Source of the DNA: Steinernema hermaphroditum
Lineage: Eukaryota; Nematoda; Chromadorea; Rhabditida; Steinernematidae
Direction: 5' to 3'
DNA: 64,000 bases
NCBI GenBank assembly: GCA_030435675.1
Contig: CM059625.1
Span: 5,084,001-5,148,000, forward strand
Positions 35,601-44,433 of the stretch are shown in pieces (positions within the stretch are counted from its first letter, which is position 1; the number at the start of each line of letters is the position of its first letter). The notes under the pieces were generated by a model, which was not told the DNA's origin, did no database searches, and worked only from the letters and a program-made list of their open reading frames with translations. The position numbers and the translations under genes were made by a program.

Positions 35601-38600
35601 GAATAAACCGTTGTTTTTGTTTGCACACATGAGATGTACTGGAAGCCGATTAAGCAGCTAATCAGAGAACTTGAAGATAAATGCGATCGATGTGAACGTT
35701 GGTTTAAATAGATTTAGTTTCACCACAAGTGCATCCTCTTCACAACTTAATATGAAAACAGAAAGAATCAAGATTGACTGTTTTCGTTCATCAACGGTAT
35801 TTTGATTTGTTTCCGGTGCAGTCTCTGATTTTCAGAGGGACAGCCTGTAGATTTCAGACAAACAATGAACTTTTAAAGGGTTCTTTCAAGGAGGGAGTTG
35901 CAGAGCAAGGGGAAAAAATACTGTGCACCATGAACCCTGCAGAAATGTCTGTACTCTGCTCTGTCTCAGACGATTTTTTCTAGTGCAATTTCACGTCGCA
36001 TTGTCGAAGAGCGAAAAACGAAACGGGTTCCCTCCTTTCACTATTGTTCTCTGCAGTTTGATTGATGTGGTTTTCCGGTGGCTCACTATTTAGTTGTTTA
36101 GTTTTTGCATTACAAAGATCGCTTAATTAGCCGATAGTCCAACCGCCATTTCACCTCCACCTATGCTTTGTATTGCGTCTGCAATGCCTCAACGAAGTTG
36201 GAGTTCAAATTGGGACACGTTTTCAATATACAGACCCTTCCTTTCTTCTGGCCAGCGTTTGATTCCCCTCTATATCACTCATCCTGTAGTTTTCAACATC
36301 TGGTACAATTCTTCTCCTCCTTTAGCATCAAATTTGGGATTTCAAATTCTTTTTGGACATTCAAAGAATGCGTTTGCGTTAAGCGAACTTCCCCTGAGTC
36401 CCGCATTTAAATGGTGCATTCATCGTCATTGAAACTTTTACAAACGCGGTGAGACACCTTTCAAACGTGGACGATTAAATCACCTTTCTCCCGAAATGTC
36501 GCAGACGGTCGCGGTTGTTCACTTTCTTTTGTACGCACACTCACTGACAAAGCCGCTCGGAATGCGAGTCGGCTCCCAAGAAACGTGTGGTCGAAGAACC
36601 ACACACAACAGATCGAGTGACCTATTTGCAAAATTTGAGAACTATGTCATCGTGCACCCGCACCTCGCACACTGTTTGGCGCCGCGAACGCCGAGTTATG
36701 ACCGCCGCTCCGGGTCGCGCGCCTGCAGTGCGTCCCACACTTTTCAAGTATCCCCCTTTGCCGGAAGTCAAATTGTGCTTCTTTGTAACTTTCACAGCTG
36801 TTACCTATGCGTGGTACTGCGTCTACAATGCGTCAACGAAGTTTGAGTTCAAATTTGGACACGTTGCCAGTATACAGACCCTTCCTTTCTTTGGCCAGCG
36901 GTTCAAGGTTGTGGTTTTGCAATGTATACGAAAGTAAACCGTCGAATTTAGGACGAAAGCAATTGGGAATGGTACCGGTGGTCACCTCTAGGGCTCTCAT
37001 TGATTCCTTTCTACATCGCTCATTCCGTGGTTTTCAACATCCTTGACAAGATGGTTTCGAAAAACGTTTTTCCTATCGTCATCACTGTCTACTCACTTGC
37101 GACCACTGCCTACCTTTTCACCCCTTGGCTCACTTTCCTATCGGTTCTTCAAGGAGTGTTTATCTTCATCACCACTAATCTCTATAGGTTTGTCTTTAAA
37201 CACCTTGGCACATAACGTTTACGAGGCATTTAGGAAGCAAATCACAGTATGGGTCAGCTCGATCCCCATCCTCTACTACACCATGCACAACACCACCTCT
37301 CTGGCCGAGGATCCCTTCAGCGTTTTGATTTTCGTCTCCTATACCCTTCTCTCATTCATCTCTTACAATCTCGAATTCCTGCAAGGAGCCACCAGGAAGG
37401 AAGACAATACCGCCGCTAAGCGTCTTCTCCGCATGATGTACTACGCGTTCTACATTCCCTACATGATCAGCCTGATCGTCGTATACCCCGATTTTGAGAA
37501 GCAACTGCTGGAAAGAGAAAAGAGATCTCGTGAATGGAAGAAGATCTTTTACAGTATCTTCAAAGTAGCGTTCTTCTGGATTTTGATCGAGTTCATCCTC
37601 CACTTCTTCTATTTCGAAAGCATTCTCAACGATATTGACTTTGCGAATAAGCTACCCAAAAACGAATTCGTTGCCCTGGGAATGGCCCTAGGTAAACAGA
37701 CACTTTCGTTTGCCTACGCGCATTTTCTCATGGTATGCTTTAGGCACTTTCTTCCAAATGAAATATGTCGTCATCTTTGGATTCCCCGCGATTTTCGCCT
37801 TGATCGACAACATGCAACCTTTGGCGGGGCCAATCTGCATTGCCAGAGTCACCTTATACTCGAAAATTTGGCGAAACTTTGATAGAGGCCTCTATGCGTT
37901 CTTCAAAAAATACATCTTCGTCCCGATCTGCCAGCCTACTTTTTCGTTGCCGCGAAAACTGTTCGGAGTCTTGCTCAGCTACAGCTTTGTCCTACTGTGG
38001 CATGGATTCTATCATCACAATATTGTAAGTGGCAAAAGATGACGAATCGTGATAATTATCGAGAAATTTAGGTGTGGATCGTCCTCAACATTTTGGAACT
38101 GTTCCTTGAATACGGTGGCAAAGCAATCTACTCGATCGAAAGTGTTCGAATGTGGCGCGAAAAGAGCATCTCCGACACGAACTTCAGACGCATTCTTGCC
38201 TGGCTCCAAATCTTCCCCTTCGTCTTTGGCCTCTACTCAAACTTCTACTTCCTTGGCGGCAGCAAAGTCGGATGGGCGTTCGTGCAACGTATCTTCTGGG
38301 AAGAAACCGTCACTCTTCGCTACCCGTTCTTCATTCTAATCACCATCGGCTATCATTACACTCATGTAACCATGGAGTGCGAGCGGATCATCGAGAGGAA
38401 CGCAGCGAAGAAAAAGTTAACTTAAAGATTCGGATGTAAATAATATGTAGGTGTGTAATATTGCAATGAAAACGCTTTAAAATTTTACAGCCTAGAGCGC
38501 CATTTTGCTTACCGAGTTTTAGTATTTGTTGTTTTCATTGACGCCAAAAGTCTGGGTATTAAATTATTGTTCTGTTCGTGTGGAAGTTCAAGGGTCGCCT

Positions 38601-41600
38601 CTCACGTCTAAGGCGGAATACCGCTGACCCCATTTTCGAGTATAACGATGACAATTAGCGCTAATTATGACCTAATGATCACACTGCAGAATTACAGCAC
38701 ACCACATGTGGTCTTGGAAATGTTTATGAATTTCGACGATTCCATAAAAACGACCAGCTAGAGGCCTACTTTGAGAGGAATAATTCCGAATTTTATTGAG
38801 ATTTCCGGCGTGTGAAAAACTTTTATAGTCTACATATATGTCCCTTTCCACTGTTTGATATTTAATCCTTTGGTTGAGGGAATGACACGGAACACCATGG
38901 ATTGTGGGGTGTGGTTTTAGAAAAAGTGCTTGAAACATTACCCGTCGACTTGTCGTTAGCACGCAACGTGTTAGCACCGTAAGCCTGCCACCTCAAATCT
39001 AAAACCGTGCATGCAGGTGAAGCGCTCACTCAGGTGCCCGGGGGAATTACCACAGTGCATTTCGTCGGAGTGGTCTTGGCAGTCGACGACGCCGTCGCAG
39101 CGCTTCTCCATGTCCACACAGCGCCCGGTGCCGCACTCCCATTTCCACTCGGGACAAAGACGTAGATTCTCCGACACTGAAAGCCGAGGTTAAGAAGCAA
39201 CACACACAGCACAACCGAATCGAGGTTTAAAGCGTGAAGCGGACGGGACACACAAGGACGGGCGAAAGGTGAGGGAAACGATGTGTCTATAAGGGAACGG
39301 AACTCACTGGCTGTCCGGCAGCATTGCGATTGCAGACAGACGGATCCGATCGGACATACTGAGTTGCTCCAGCAGTATGTGCTTCCGTGACTGAAACAGA
39401 TATGGTATCAACGGTTCATAGGCACGATAAAAAAGTGACCAAAAGAAGATACTTTCTAATCGCAGCGTTACACATTGACACAAACGAGTGGAAAAAAAAT
39501 GACTGTGCCTATAAGGCATATAGTAGCTTAGCAACCTATTGAAATTCGGTCTAGCATGTGATAAATGCGGAATGACGTGAGGAATTTTAAACCACCAACA
39601 TCACAGAGATTGCTGCGATAAGTGCTCTCACACGATATTTAACTTCGATTCCCAGAAAGGGCAGGTTGTTCTTCAGAAAAAGGCTTTATCATACCATGAG
39701 AAGTTGGATTTGAATTGAAAACAACTGAGCTACCGTAGAAAGCAGTGAAAAGAGTGAAAACCGATTATACCTACCAATATGACTTTGTTAGACAAAATAA
39801 AATCATTGCCGTACAAATAATTGGCACTAATTGTTTTTCATTTCAAGAAAACGAACTCCAGAAAGAGGCTAATCGCTTCCCAAATTACTATCTGTGTTGC
39901 ATAAACGTATAAGAGGCAGAGTAAGGAAGATAGATACGTCTGTTCATATAGAGTAGAATGAAAACCAAATTAAAGTACTTGAATTCATGCTTAGAGCACG
40001 GCAAATTATTAGAGCGTGCACCTGCTCAGACTGTTTGAAACGAGTCAAAAGCGAGATCCATACGCTGTTATGAAACAGGACTTGATGACGTTCATGATAA
40101 GACAACAACAAAATTTGTCATGCGCACTTAAGCGCCGATTCACACGAGGCAATCTCTGCGATTGTGTCATCGACCAAATCGCGAAAATATCTATAAGGAC
40201 TTTTAGCTTTAGAAACAAATTATCAGACGGACGCAAACATTGTCCGCTGACATTTAGAAGCACTAAGAATCTTAAAATAACAGTGTAAACAGTACAGAGC
40301 AAATACAAATCAGCAAATGACTCACAACGTTCACGAGCACTGAAGATGAAAAAAAACGAGACGTTGGATAGTTTATAAGGAAAAAAGAGGTGGTTTGGTT
40401 CGCCTTCTGTTTGCCTCTTTTATCGATGTATAATGATATTTGCGACATTTAACGCACTCGGTCGGCTTTGACTCAGCGGTAGTTAGCTGTAATTGTTTGT
40501 TTATCCCACCTCTGTTTGCCTTTTCAATCGTTTCAACGACCACACGGCGCACTCTGCGTAATTCGTTTGTGCTTCTCACATAGTAATGTGTAAAGGAAAC
40601 AGTATCCTCTGTTTTGTTGACAAACAAAAGACCGGTACACCGATGCAACTTCTCTTCGACTGACCACAACTCACGAGCAGTTTTGTTTTCTCACATCCCC
40701 CAGTTGTGACTTTAACATTTTAGCAGGTCGAAACGGTCGCGACCGGTGAGGATGAGTTCATCACGCGTTGTGTACTTTGAGTTTAGGCTTGGACAACTCA
40801 AACAGCGATTCGTCGGCAAATTACGTTCGTCTCAAGTCTGAGAGCGGACTGTCTAATCGGAGACGAGGAAGCGGAGAACAAATAAAGAAGATCGCGCAAA
40901 AAGAGAACGAAAAACTAAATGAAGCACTTACAGGCTGAACTCCGGGGTTGAACCGTCGGGACAAGTGACCGTAGGCCGGGAACTCAGGAAGGGTCGTGCC
41001 GTGGACATCGGCGTGGAGCAGTTACGCTCGTCGCTTCCATCGCGACAGTCACGGACTCCGTCACACACAGATGCGTGGGAAATGCAAGTGTTCTCGGAGG
41101 CACACTTGAATTCACTCGAACGGCAGGTTACAACTGCAAGTGGCTGACTGTATATTAAGAATAGCGAGATGACTAATACCAGAACAGTTGATCTCATCAT
41201 CTCCATCAGGGCAGTGTACGTGGCGATCACAGAAGTAGTAAGTAGGAAAGCAGTGACCAGACTTGCAGGCCCGTTCTCCAGGTGGGCAGCCGGCCGTTTC
41301 GGACTTGAGCGCGTCTTCGGTGTGAATCTTAACCGGAATCTTCGCCTTCAGCGCGTATCCTTCGACTTGAACGCTGTAGGTGCCCGAATCGGACGAGTGC
41401 GCATTCTCGATGCGGATGAAGTATTCGTCGGCGGAGCGGTAGACGTGGAGACGAGGGTTGGTCACCGTCTTGATGCCTCCTTGCCCGATGATCTCGTCGT
41501 TTCTGGACCAGATAACCTGATGTCCGACGGGGACGCGGTGGATGACGGCGGAAAGCTGCACGGTTCCGCCGAGTGGAATGTCGACGCTTTTCTTGGACAG

Positions 41601-43996
41601 GCTGATAACCGGTAGAGATCGCTTGCACATAGCTAAATTGGATTTTTTACATAAGACATCTTTTAATTAAGGTCATCATACGATCTTTTGTTGCAGCGCG
41701 CTGCGGTAAAATTAATATAAATGCAATTGCTTTTATGGATCTATCAAAAAAACCGAAATGATACCGTACCGAAATCGGCGATTTCATCTGACTTGTCGTC
41801 GCAGTCGGCGATTCCATCGCACCGTAACTTCGCGTCGATGCACGTTCCGTCGAGACAGGCGAACTGTTGTGGATTGCACGATCCTCCGGACCCTAAAAAT
41901 TATTACGTTTTTTGTTGTTTTTTTGCCCAGGGCAGATGCCATTGTTTATTCGCAAAAGACCAAAATGACCCTGTAAACACACTCATACCACAGCCAAATC
42001 TCGAAGTTTTCAAGAACAATACGAAAATAGAATCTGCAAAACGCGATGTGCAGAGAAGTGCGCTGTGAACGTGGAACAGATGTTAGTCAGTTTTCCGCGG
42101 TTGTTTGCGTAAATATGCAAAACGCGATTTGTGTTACCTTTGATCACATGAAATTCGAAACCATCCGACGCCACGGCTAAATCGCCAATGTCGCCGTCGT
42201 CGATAGCCTCAAGGAAGGCCTTCTTCACCAGTGGAGTTTCACGATCCGCGTAGATGTCGATTGTTGCGAGAGTTCCGATGACTTGGTGGTACCTCAAATT
42301 ACACAACACTTCGACACACGAACAAACAGGACACAACGTCTTTTTTCCACAGGGACACTTTTGTTAGAGTAAACAGAGTCAATTAAACTGTCGCAGATGA
42401 GTAGGCGGGTGGATCGCATAAAAACTGGACCCTCAGATAGCGGAAATTCGAGCTTGTTGCGCATTTTGCGTCCCCGTTCACTCAGACAGGCGTCAAGATG
42501 TTGCGGCCTCGAACGGTACTCCAAGGCAAACATCCAAGCAAAGCACTTTCGAGTACTCGAAACAGTTAAGCGCCGATGATGTAATAGTACAAAAACTGAA
42601 GCGACTTTCCTTTTTCACTCAGCTGAAACGCGCCCTTTGATAAAAACGAACTGATAATACGCACGTTGAACAGTTTGCAACAGATTATGGCCCTAAGACA
42701 TGCTTATCGTCACCCCTCATAACTCTTAAATGTATACCTGTAGTTGAGAACCGACGCGCGAAAATCACCAGGAACAGGCGTTAGCAGCCCATCGATGGCG
42801 TCGACGACCTTCTTGTTGATGGCGAAGTACTCCGGTGATCCGGGCCTTCTGAGATCGGACGAGTATGGCAGATCGGGAAGGTTTATGGTGACTCGGTAGA
42901 TCACCGCCAACGAGAGTGCGGTGAACAGCGAGGGGACCATGTTGGTCAAAGTGACCGTCCACTAGATGGACCTCTGTTCTACTGATCGACTACTGATCGG
43001 ATGGATTCGACTCCGTCCTCCGTTTCCACTGAGCACCACAGCCGAAGGCGTCAAGACGAGGCAACAGAACCGCCCGTCCGTTAGCCTGACGGAGAACAGT
43101 AACAGGCAGCCGTCACAAGCGCCTCCCCCCTTAGTGTCCCCTCGCCTCTCCCCTCCTTCCCAACGCCAACCGCGCAGAATCATCACGTTGTTTGCTTTTC
43201 TTCGTAGCTGCGCGCACGCACCGAATTATGACCGGAACCTCGAGAAGCTTCTGCTGGCTGGCTGCGGGCTTATGCAACACACTCGAACCCGCCAACAAAC
43301 TCACGTCGCTTTTAACTTAACCTAACTACTGGAATTTGAACAGACAACCGAGCCACGACACCGATGAAGGTTTAAGCAAAGAGAAGGTGCGCGACCCTCG
43401 AAGATGTGTGAGTTCGCGGCCCGACGGCTCAGTGTCTCCCTCACACATGCACTTGAGTTCATCGCAGCGGTCAAATGCACTTTTGCAAGAAGCGACGGTT
43501 TTGCTGCCGAGAACGGTGCAAAAACGGAAGCAGCGAGGCAGCCGTACGGACCGCACCTTGAGGACTTTCGCTCTCATTTCCTTTCCTCGTTCCCCTCCGC
43601 ATTTGGTCGTAAAAAATAACAAACCGTTATACGCGCCCATCGATGCGACTCACCAATTTATGATCGTCAATTAATCCAACACATTCCCAAATGAGTATCG
43701 CCGCCGATCAAAAGGAATACATAAATCGAATTAATCGACAAAAACGAGTGAAACCGCGCACCGTTAGTAGTAGGAAAGTGAAAGAATGGTGCCACAACTC
43801 TTCGTGTCATTCCAACGTGAATGGAGATTTTATGCAAAAAACCGGGTACGCACTCACCGGACGTCGTCTCGTTGCTCCTGTCCACGAAAGGGACAACGGG
43901 ATCTTCGCCGGAACCCTCCAGAATATCATCGAATATCGGCGCACTGTGAAGGGATGTCGCCAAAAGCGGCAGAATAACGAGGGATAAGATTAACAT
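8695..43996 (-). CDS. unc-52: Perlecan, basement-membrane heparan sulfate proteoglycan (UNC-52)
   Basis: About 60 phase-compatible exons encode roughly 4,100 residues in the full form. Order: signal peptide and SGE site; SEA; LDLa; Ig; LDLa repeats with charged linkers; Ig; LDLa; two laminin-IV modules flanked by laminin-EGF repeats; about 17 Ig modules; then LamG-EGF-EGF-LamG, a Thr/Pro linker, EGF and LamG. This is the perlecan plan (domains I-V), and in nematodes that gene is unc-52. UNC-52 is secreted into basement membranes under body-wall muscle, where it anchors integrin attachments and is needed for myofilament assembly. Start: ATG at 43996-43994 opens a signal peptide ([19 protein letters not shown]), 30 bases after a TTGCAG acceptor. 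How that exon joins the SEA exons is unresolved. Three intron-nested opposite-strand genes lie within it. Alternative ends are entered separately. Confidence 0.93.
9556..9611. repeat. Copied fragment of the last unc-52 exon inside its preceding intron
   Basis: About 56 bases matching 8976-9030 in the terminal LamG3 exon (shared core GCCGTTGTTGACAGTC, then GATCCGTTACGACCCT) with only a few differences. Flanking sequence does not match, so this is a short segmental copy, not a second exon; the intronic copy has no splice sites. Confidence 0.7.
11494..11508. repeat. C homopolymer (15 bases)
   Basis: Run of 15 C in an unc-52 intron. Homopolymers of this length are prone to sequencing error. It is not near a coding exon. 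Confidence 0.8.
12701..13015 (+). CDS. Small secreted peptide precursor nested in an unc-52 intron
   Basis: Two exons (12701-12780 and 12832-13015) with a 51-base GTAAGT...TTCTAG intron give 87 residues. The start is supported by a CATTTCAG acceptor 11 bases upstream, a typical trans-splice position. Residues 1 to about 22 form a signal peptide ([16 protein letters not shown]). The rest is short and free of cysteine, with two dibasic KR sites: [22 protein letters not shown], then [15 protein letters not shown] to the C-terminus. This looks like a prohormone or neuropeptide-like precursor, giving one peptide of about 20 residues and one of about 35. The peptides are rich in Tyr, Phe, Asn and Asp and lack the C-terminal glycine needed for amidation. 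A structural secreted protein is the alternative. AATAAA follows at 13137. It lies in the intron 12162-13160 of unc-52, opposite strand. Confidence 0.75.
13137..13142 (+). other. Poly(A) signal of the nested peptide gene
   Basis: AATAAA 122 bases after the TGA. It falls just before the unc-52 exon 13161-13275 on the other strand. Confidence 0.6.
13280..15250. other. Long unc-52 intron, no other feature seen
   Basis: No exon with supported splice sites or nested gene. Short frames near 14639-14863 and 15029-15265 have no support. A small missed LamG2 exon cannot be excluded, because the module ends abruptly after NGCIFK. Confidence 0.4.
17888..17893 (-). other. Poly(A) signal of the medium unc-52 transcript
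   Basis: Minus-strand AATAAA about 325 bases after the stop at 18219, inside what is an intron for the long form. Confidence 0.5.
18219..18467 (-). other. unc-52: Alternative last exon: end of the medium (domain I-IV) UNC-52 form
   Basis: The exon completes an Ig module ([16 protein letters not shown], then RTVIKVAPS). It then runs on into a strongly basic tail with many KR, RK and histidine residues ([16 protein letters not shown]...) and stops at TAG 18219. To reach domain V, the exon must be left upstream of the stop. The only phase-compatible donor that keeps the Ig module whole is a GC site at 18340 (AAAAC|GCAAGC). A GT site (GCGA|GTACAAG) near 18390 is also in phase but would cut the final Ig strand. 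Medium UNC-52 forms lacking domain V are known in C. elegans. Confidence 0.7.
19515..20045 (-). other. unc-52: Two alternative half-Ig exons
   Basis: Exon 20312-20129 ends with the first half of an Ig module ([11 protein letters not shown]). Each of the next two exons, 20045-19842 and 19722 to about 19515, can supply a second half (VQWMHSND...GLYWIRV, or [10 protein letters not shown]...[11 protein letters not shown]). Both begin in phase 1. Included together they would leave a half module with only one cysteine. The second restores a canonical Cys-Trp-Cys Ig; the first lacks the F-strand Cys (YWI instead of YxC). The donor of the second exon is uncertain: the GTGTCC site is out of phase, and a site near 19489 (AGTG|GTTGTA) is in phase. 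Confidence 0.6.
22470..23149 (-). repeat. unc-52: Tandemly duplicated Ig exons
   Basis: Exons 23149-22880 and 22739-22470 are both exactly 270 bases, start with the same sequence (CCGAAGGACCAGTCATCG) after the same TTTCAG acceptor, and encode near-identical Ig modules ([40 protein letters not shown]). This is a fairly recent exon duplication compared with the rest of domain IV. Confidence 0.85.
24324..24329 (-). other. Poly(A) signal of the short unc-52 transcript
   Basis: Minus-strand AATAAA about 445 bases after the stop at 24774, within the intron used by longer forms. Confidence 0.55.
24774..24987 (-). other. unc-52: Alternative last exon: end of the short (domain I-III) UNC-52 form
   Basis: Exon 24987-24890 codes for [20 protein letters not shown] and ends at a GTGATC donor that leads into domain IV in phase 1. 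If that donor is not used, the frame stays open for 38 codons, ending in a very basic stretch ([18 protein letters not shown]), and stops at TAA 24774. An AATAAA lies downstream. A short UNC-52 form stopping after domain III is known in C. elegans, which supports this reading of a retained-intron end. Confidence 0.65.
27009..28113 (+). CDS. Unrecognised 191-residue protein nested in an unc-52 intron
   Basis: Two exons, 27009-27246 and 27776-28113, join in phase 1 through a 529-base intron (GTACGT...TTTCAG) to give a clean 191-residue frame. No signal peptide or membrane segment. The N-terminal half has [20 protein letters not shown] and a [12 protein letters not shown] cluster. The C-terminal half is helical and charged, with [19 protein letters not shown], then a basic segment ([16 protein letters not shown]) and [11 protein letters not shown]. 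It is probably intracellular, perhaps nucleic-acid- or protein-binding, but no family is recognised. The gene nearly fills the unc-52 intron 26672-28128. Its AATAAA at 28109 overlaps the stop, so the mRNA end probably runs into the antisense of the unc-52 exon starting at 28129. Confidence 0.7.
28853..28864 (-). other. unc-52: Candidate 12-base micro-exon of unc-52
   Basis: GACATCGCTTGT (Asp-Ile-Ala-Cys) lies between a GTTCAG acceptor and a GTAAGTC donor. The neighbouring exons (ending 28976, starting 28645) are both phase 0, so including or skipping it keeps the frame. It would insert one extra cysteine at the start of the first laminin IV module. Confidence 0.45.
31402..31480 (-). other. 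unc-52: Internal alternative first exon with signal peptide
   Basis: ATG at 31480 opens [19 protein letters not shown], a good signal peptide, then RRDRDVH and a GTAAGC donor at phase 1. This phase fits the 42-base exon 31131-31090 and the Ig exon at 30701 (also phase 1). A transcript starting here would encode a secreted perlecan without the SEA region and the first eight LDLa repeats. The promoter would lie in 31.5-32.8 kb. Confidence 0.55.
33289..34445 (-). other. unc-52: Two low-complexity charged linker exons between LDLa repeats
   Basis: Exon 34445-33981 opens with [15 protein letters not shown], then about 50 residues dominated by His, Glu, Gln and Asp ([19 protein letters not shown]). 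Exon 33530-33289 opens with [18 protein letters not shown], then about 60 residues of Glu/Arg/Gln repeats typical of a single alpha helix or coiled coil. The shared EYFxxA start and identical phase suggest one arose by duplication of the other. Confidence 0.75.
34640..36150. other. Intron of unc-52, nothing recognised
   Basis: Part of the large intron 34628-39050. Only short frames. The minus-strand frame at 35242-35487 has no splice or composition support. Confidence 0.4.
36160..36302 (+). pseudogene. Broken partial copy of the neighbouring acyltransferase gene
   Basis: About 140 bases closely match hhat-2. The piece for [26 protein letters not shown] in its exon 1 (from about 36808) appears here as [18 protein letters not shown]. 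It is joined directly to sequence like the exon 2 piece for [14 protein letters not shown]. The intron and the first 60 or so bases of exon 2 are missing, and the two matching pieces are in different frames. It is therefore a deleted duplicate, not a gene. Confidence 0.75.
36644..38425 (+). CDS. hhat-2: Hedgehog-acyltransferase-like MBOAT protein, nested in unc-52
   Basis: Five exons (36644-36907, 36952-37187, 37234-37691, 37744-38024, 38072-38425) give 530 residues. The start follows a possible trans-splice acceptor (TTTGAG|AACT) by four bases; an in-frame ATG farther upstream is possible. The protein has many hydrophobic helices and the membrane-bound O-acyltransferase core. The segment [19 protein letters not shown] matches the HHAT region containing the conserved Asp. 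LLWHGFYHH carries the catalytic His of the family (near residue 405). HHAT enzymes palmitoylate secreted ligands in the ER. Nematodes lack canonical Hedgehog, so the substrate is unknown. The symbol follows C. elegans hhat-2 (ZC101.3), which from memory neighbours unc-52 (ZC101.2). The whole gene lies antisense in unc-52 intron 34628-39050. Confidence 0.88.
38430..39045. other. 3' flank of hhat-2 within the unc-52 intron
   Basis: A/T-rich, with no clear AATAAA directly after the hhat-2 stop and no other gene. Confidence 0.4.
39051..41892 (-). other. unc-52: unc-52 first LDLa/Ig block
   Basis: Exons high-low: 41892-41770 (LDLa), 41632-41180 (Ig with [10 protein letters not shown], then LDLa), 41133-40932 (LDLa), 39390-39308 (short Cys-rich piece [20 protein letters not shown]) and 39176-39051 (LDLa). 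Phases agree throughout and continue to 34627. The Ig here lacks the F-strand cysteine (SGTYSVQ). The 39.4-40.9 kb intron shows no other gene. Confidence 0.85.
42138..42940 (-). other. unc-52: unc-52 SEA-module exons (domain I)
   Basis: Exons 42940-42738 and 42292-42138 join in phase 2. They encode [18 protein letters not shown], then [26 protein letters not shown] and [12 protein letters not shown]. The pattern resembles the SEA module at the N-terminus of mammalian perlecan. The second exon leads in phase 1 to the LDLa exon at 41892. The first exon has its own ATG at 42940 followed by a mildly hydrophobic stretch, with only one in-frame acceptor upstream (CATCTAG, phase 0). That acceptor does not fit the phase-1 end of the signal-peptide exon at 43858, so either a small exon is missing or these are two alternative N-termini. 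Confidence 0.7.
43858..43996 (-). other. unc-52: unc-52 signal-peptide exon with glycosaminoglycan attachment site
   Basis: It encodes [19 protein letters not shown], then [18 protein letters not shown]; Ser-Gly-Glu within acidic residues is the usual heparan sulfate attachment context. It ends at a GTGAGTGC donor in phase 1, which would join directly to the LDLa exon at 41892 if the SEA exons were skipped. A TTGCAG acceptor about 30 bases before the ATG could receive a spliced leader. Confidence 0.65.
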
Positions 43997-44433
43997 ATCA
44001 TGAGATCGGAAGACTTCGAGATTCTGCAAGCAGCTGACTGAGACATAAGGGTACACGACGAAGAAGGTGGAGAGCGAATTAAGACACGATAAGTGTGAAT
44101 AGGCACAACGTTTGTGCCGGACGGGTGGCGATGCCGAAAGGTGGGAGGAGGAAATGATTGGAGATAAGACGAGTGATGCGCCCACTGACCGGTGGTCAGG
44201 TTAAGAACTTGGCGGAAACCGCGAGCGCGACCTTTGCCGTACCGATCAATCAAATCCTTATGCCGAGAAGAGACGAGTTGATCAATGCTGACAGCCACAT
44301 AATAACGATGAACGTTTTTATATATGCGTATTAATTAGGTGGCAATGGCGAAGATATAGTACAAACAACTGCAAGCTTATCACAGTACGCTAAAGCTGAC
44401 GGTTTTTGGAAGTCGACCTGTGCATCTGACGAA

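Noticed and set aside
43326..43640. Cysteine-containing minus-strand frame ([17 protein letters not shown]) as a missing unc-52 exon
   Set aside because: No acceptor/donor pair with the needed phase 1-to-0 change could be found around it.
43990..44298. Minus-strand frame with SIDQLVSSRHKDLIDRYGKG
   Set aside because: It looks protein-like for about 40 residues, but it has no start codon or acceptor, and no partner exon fits.
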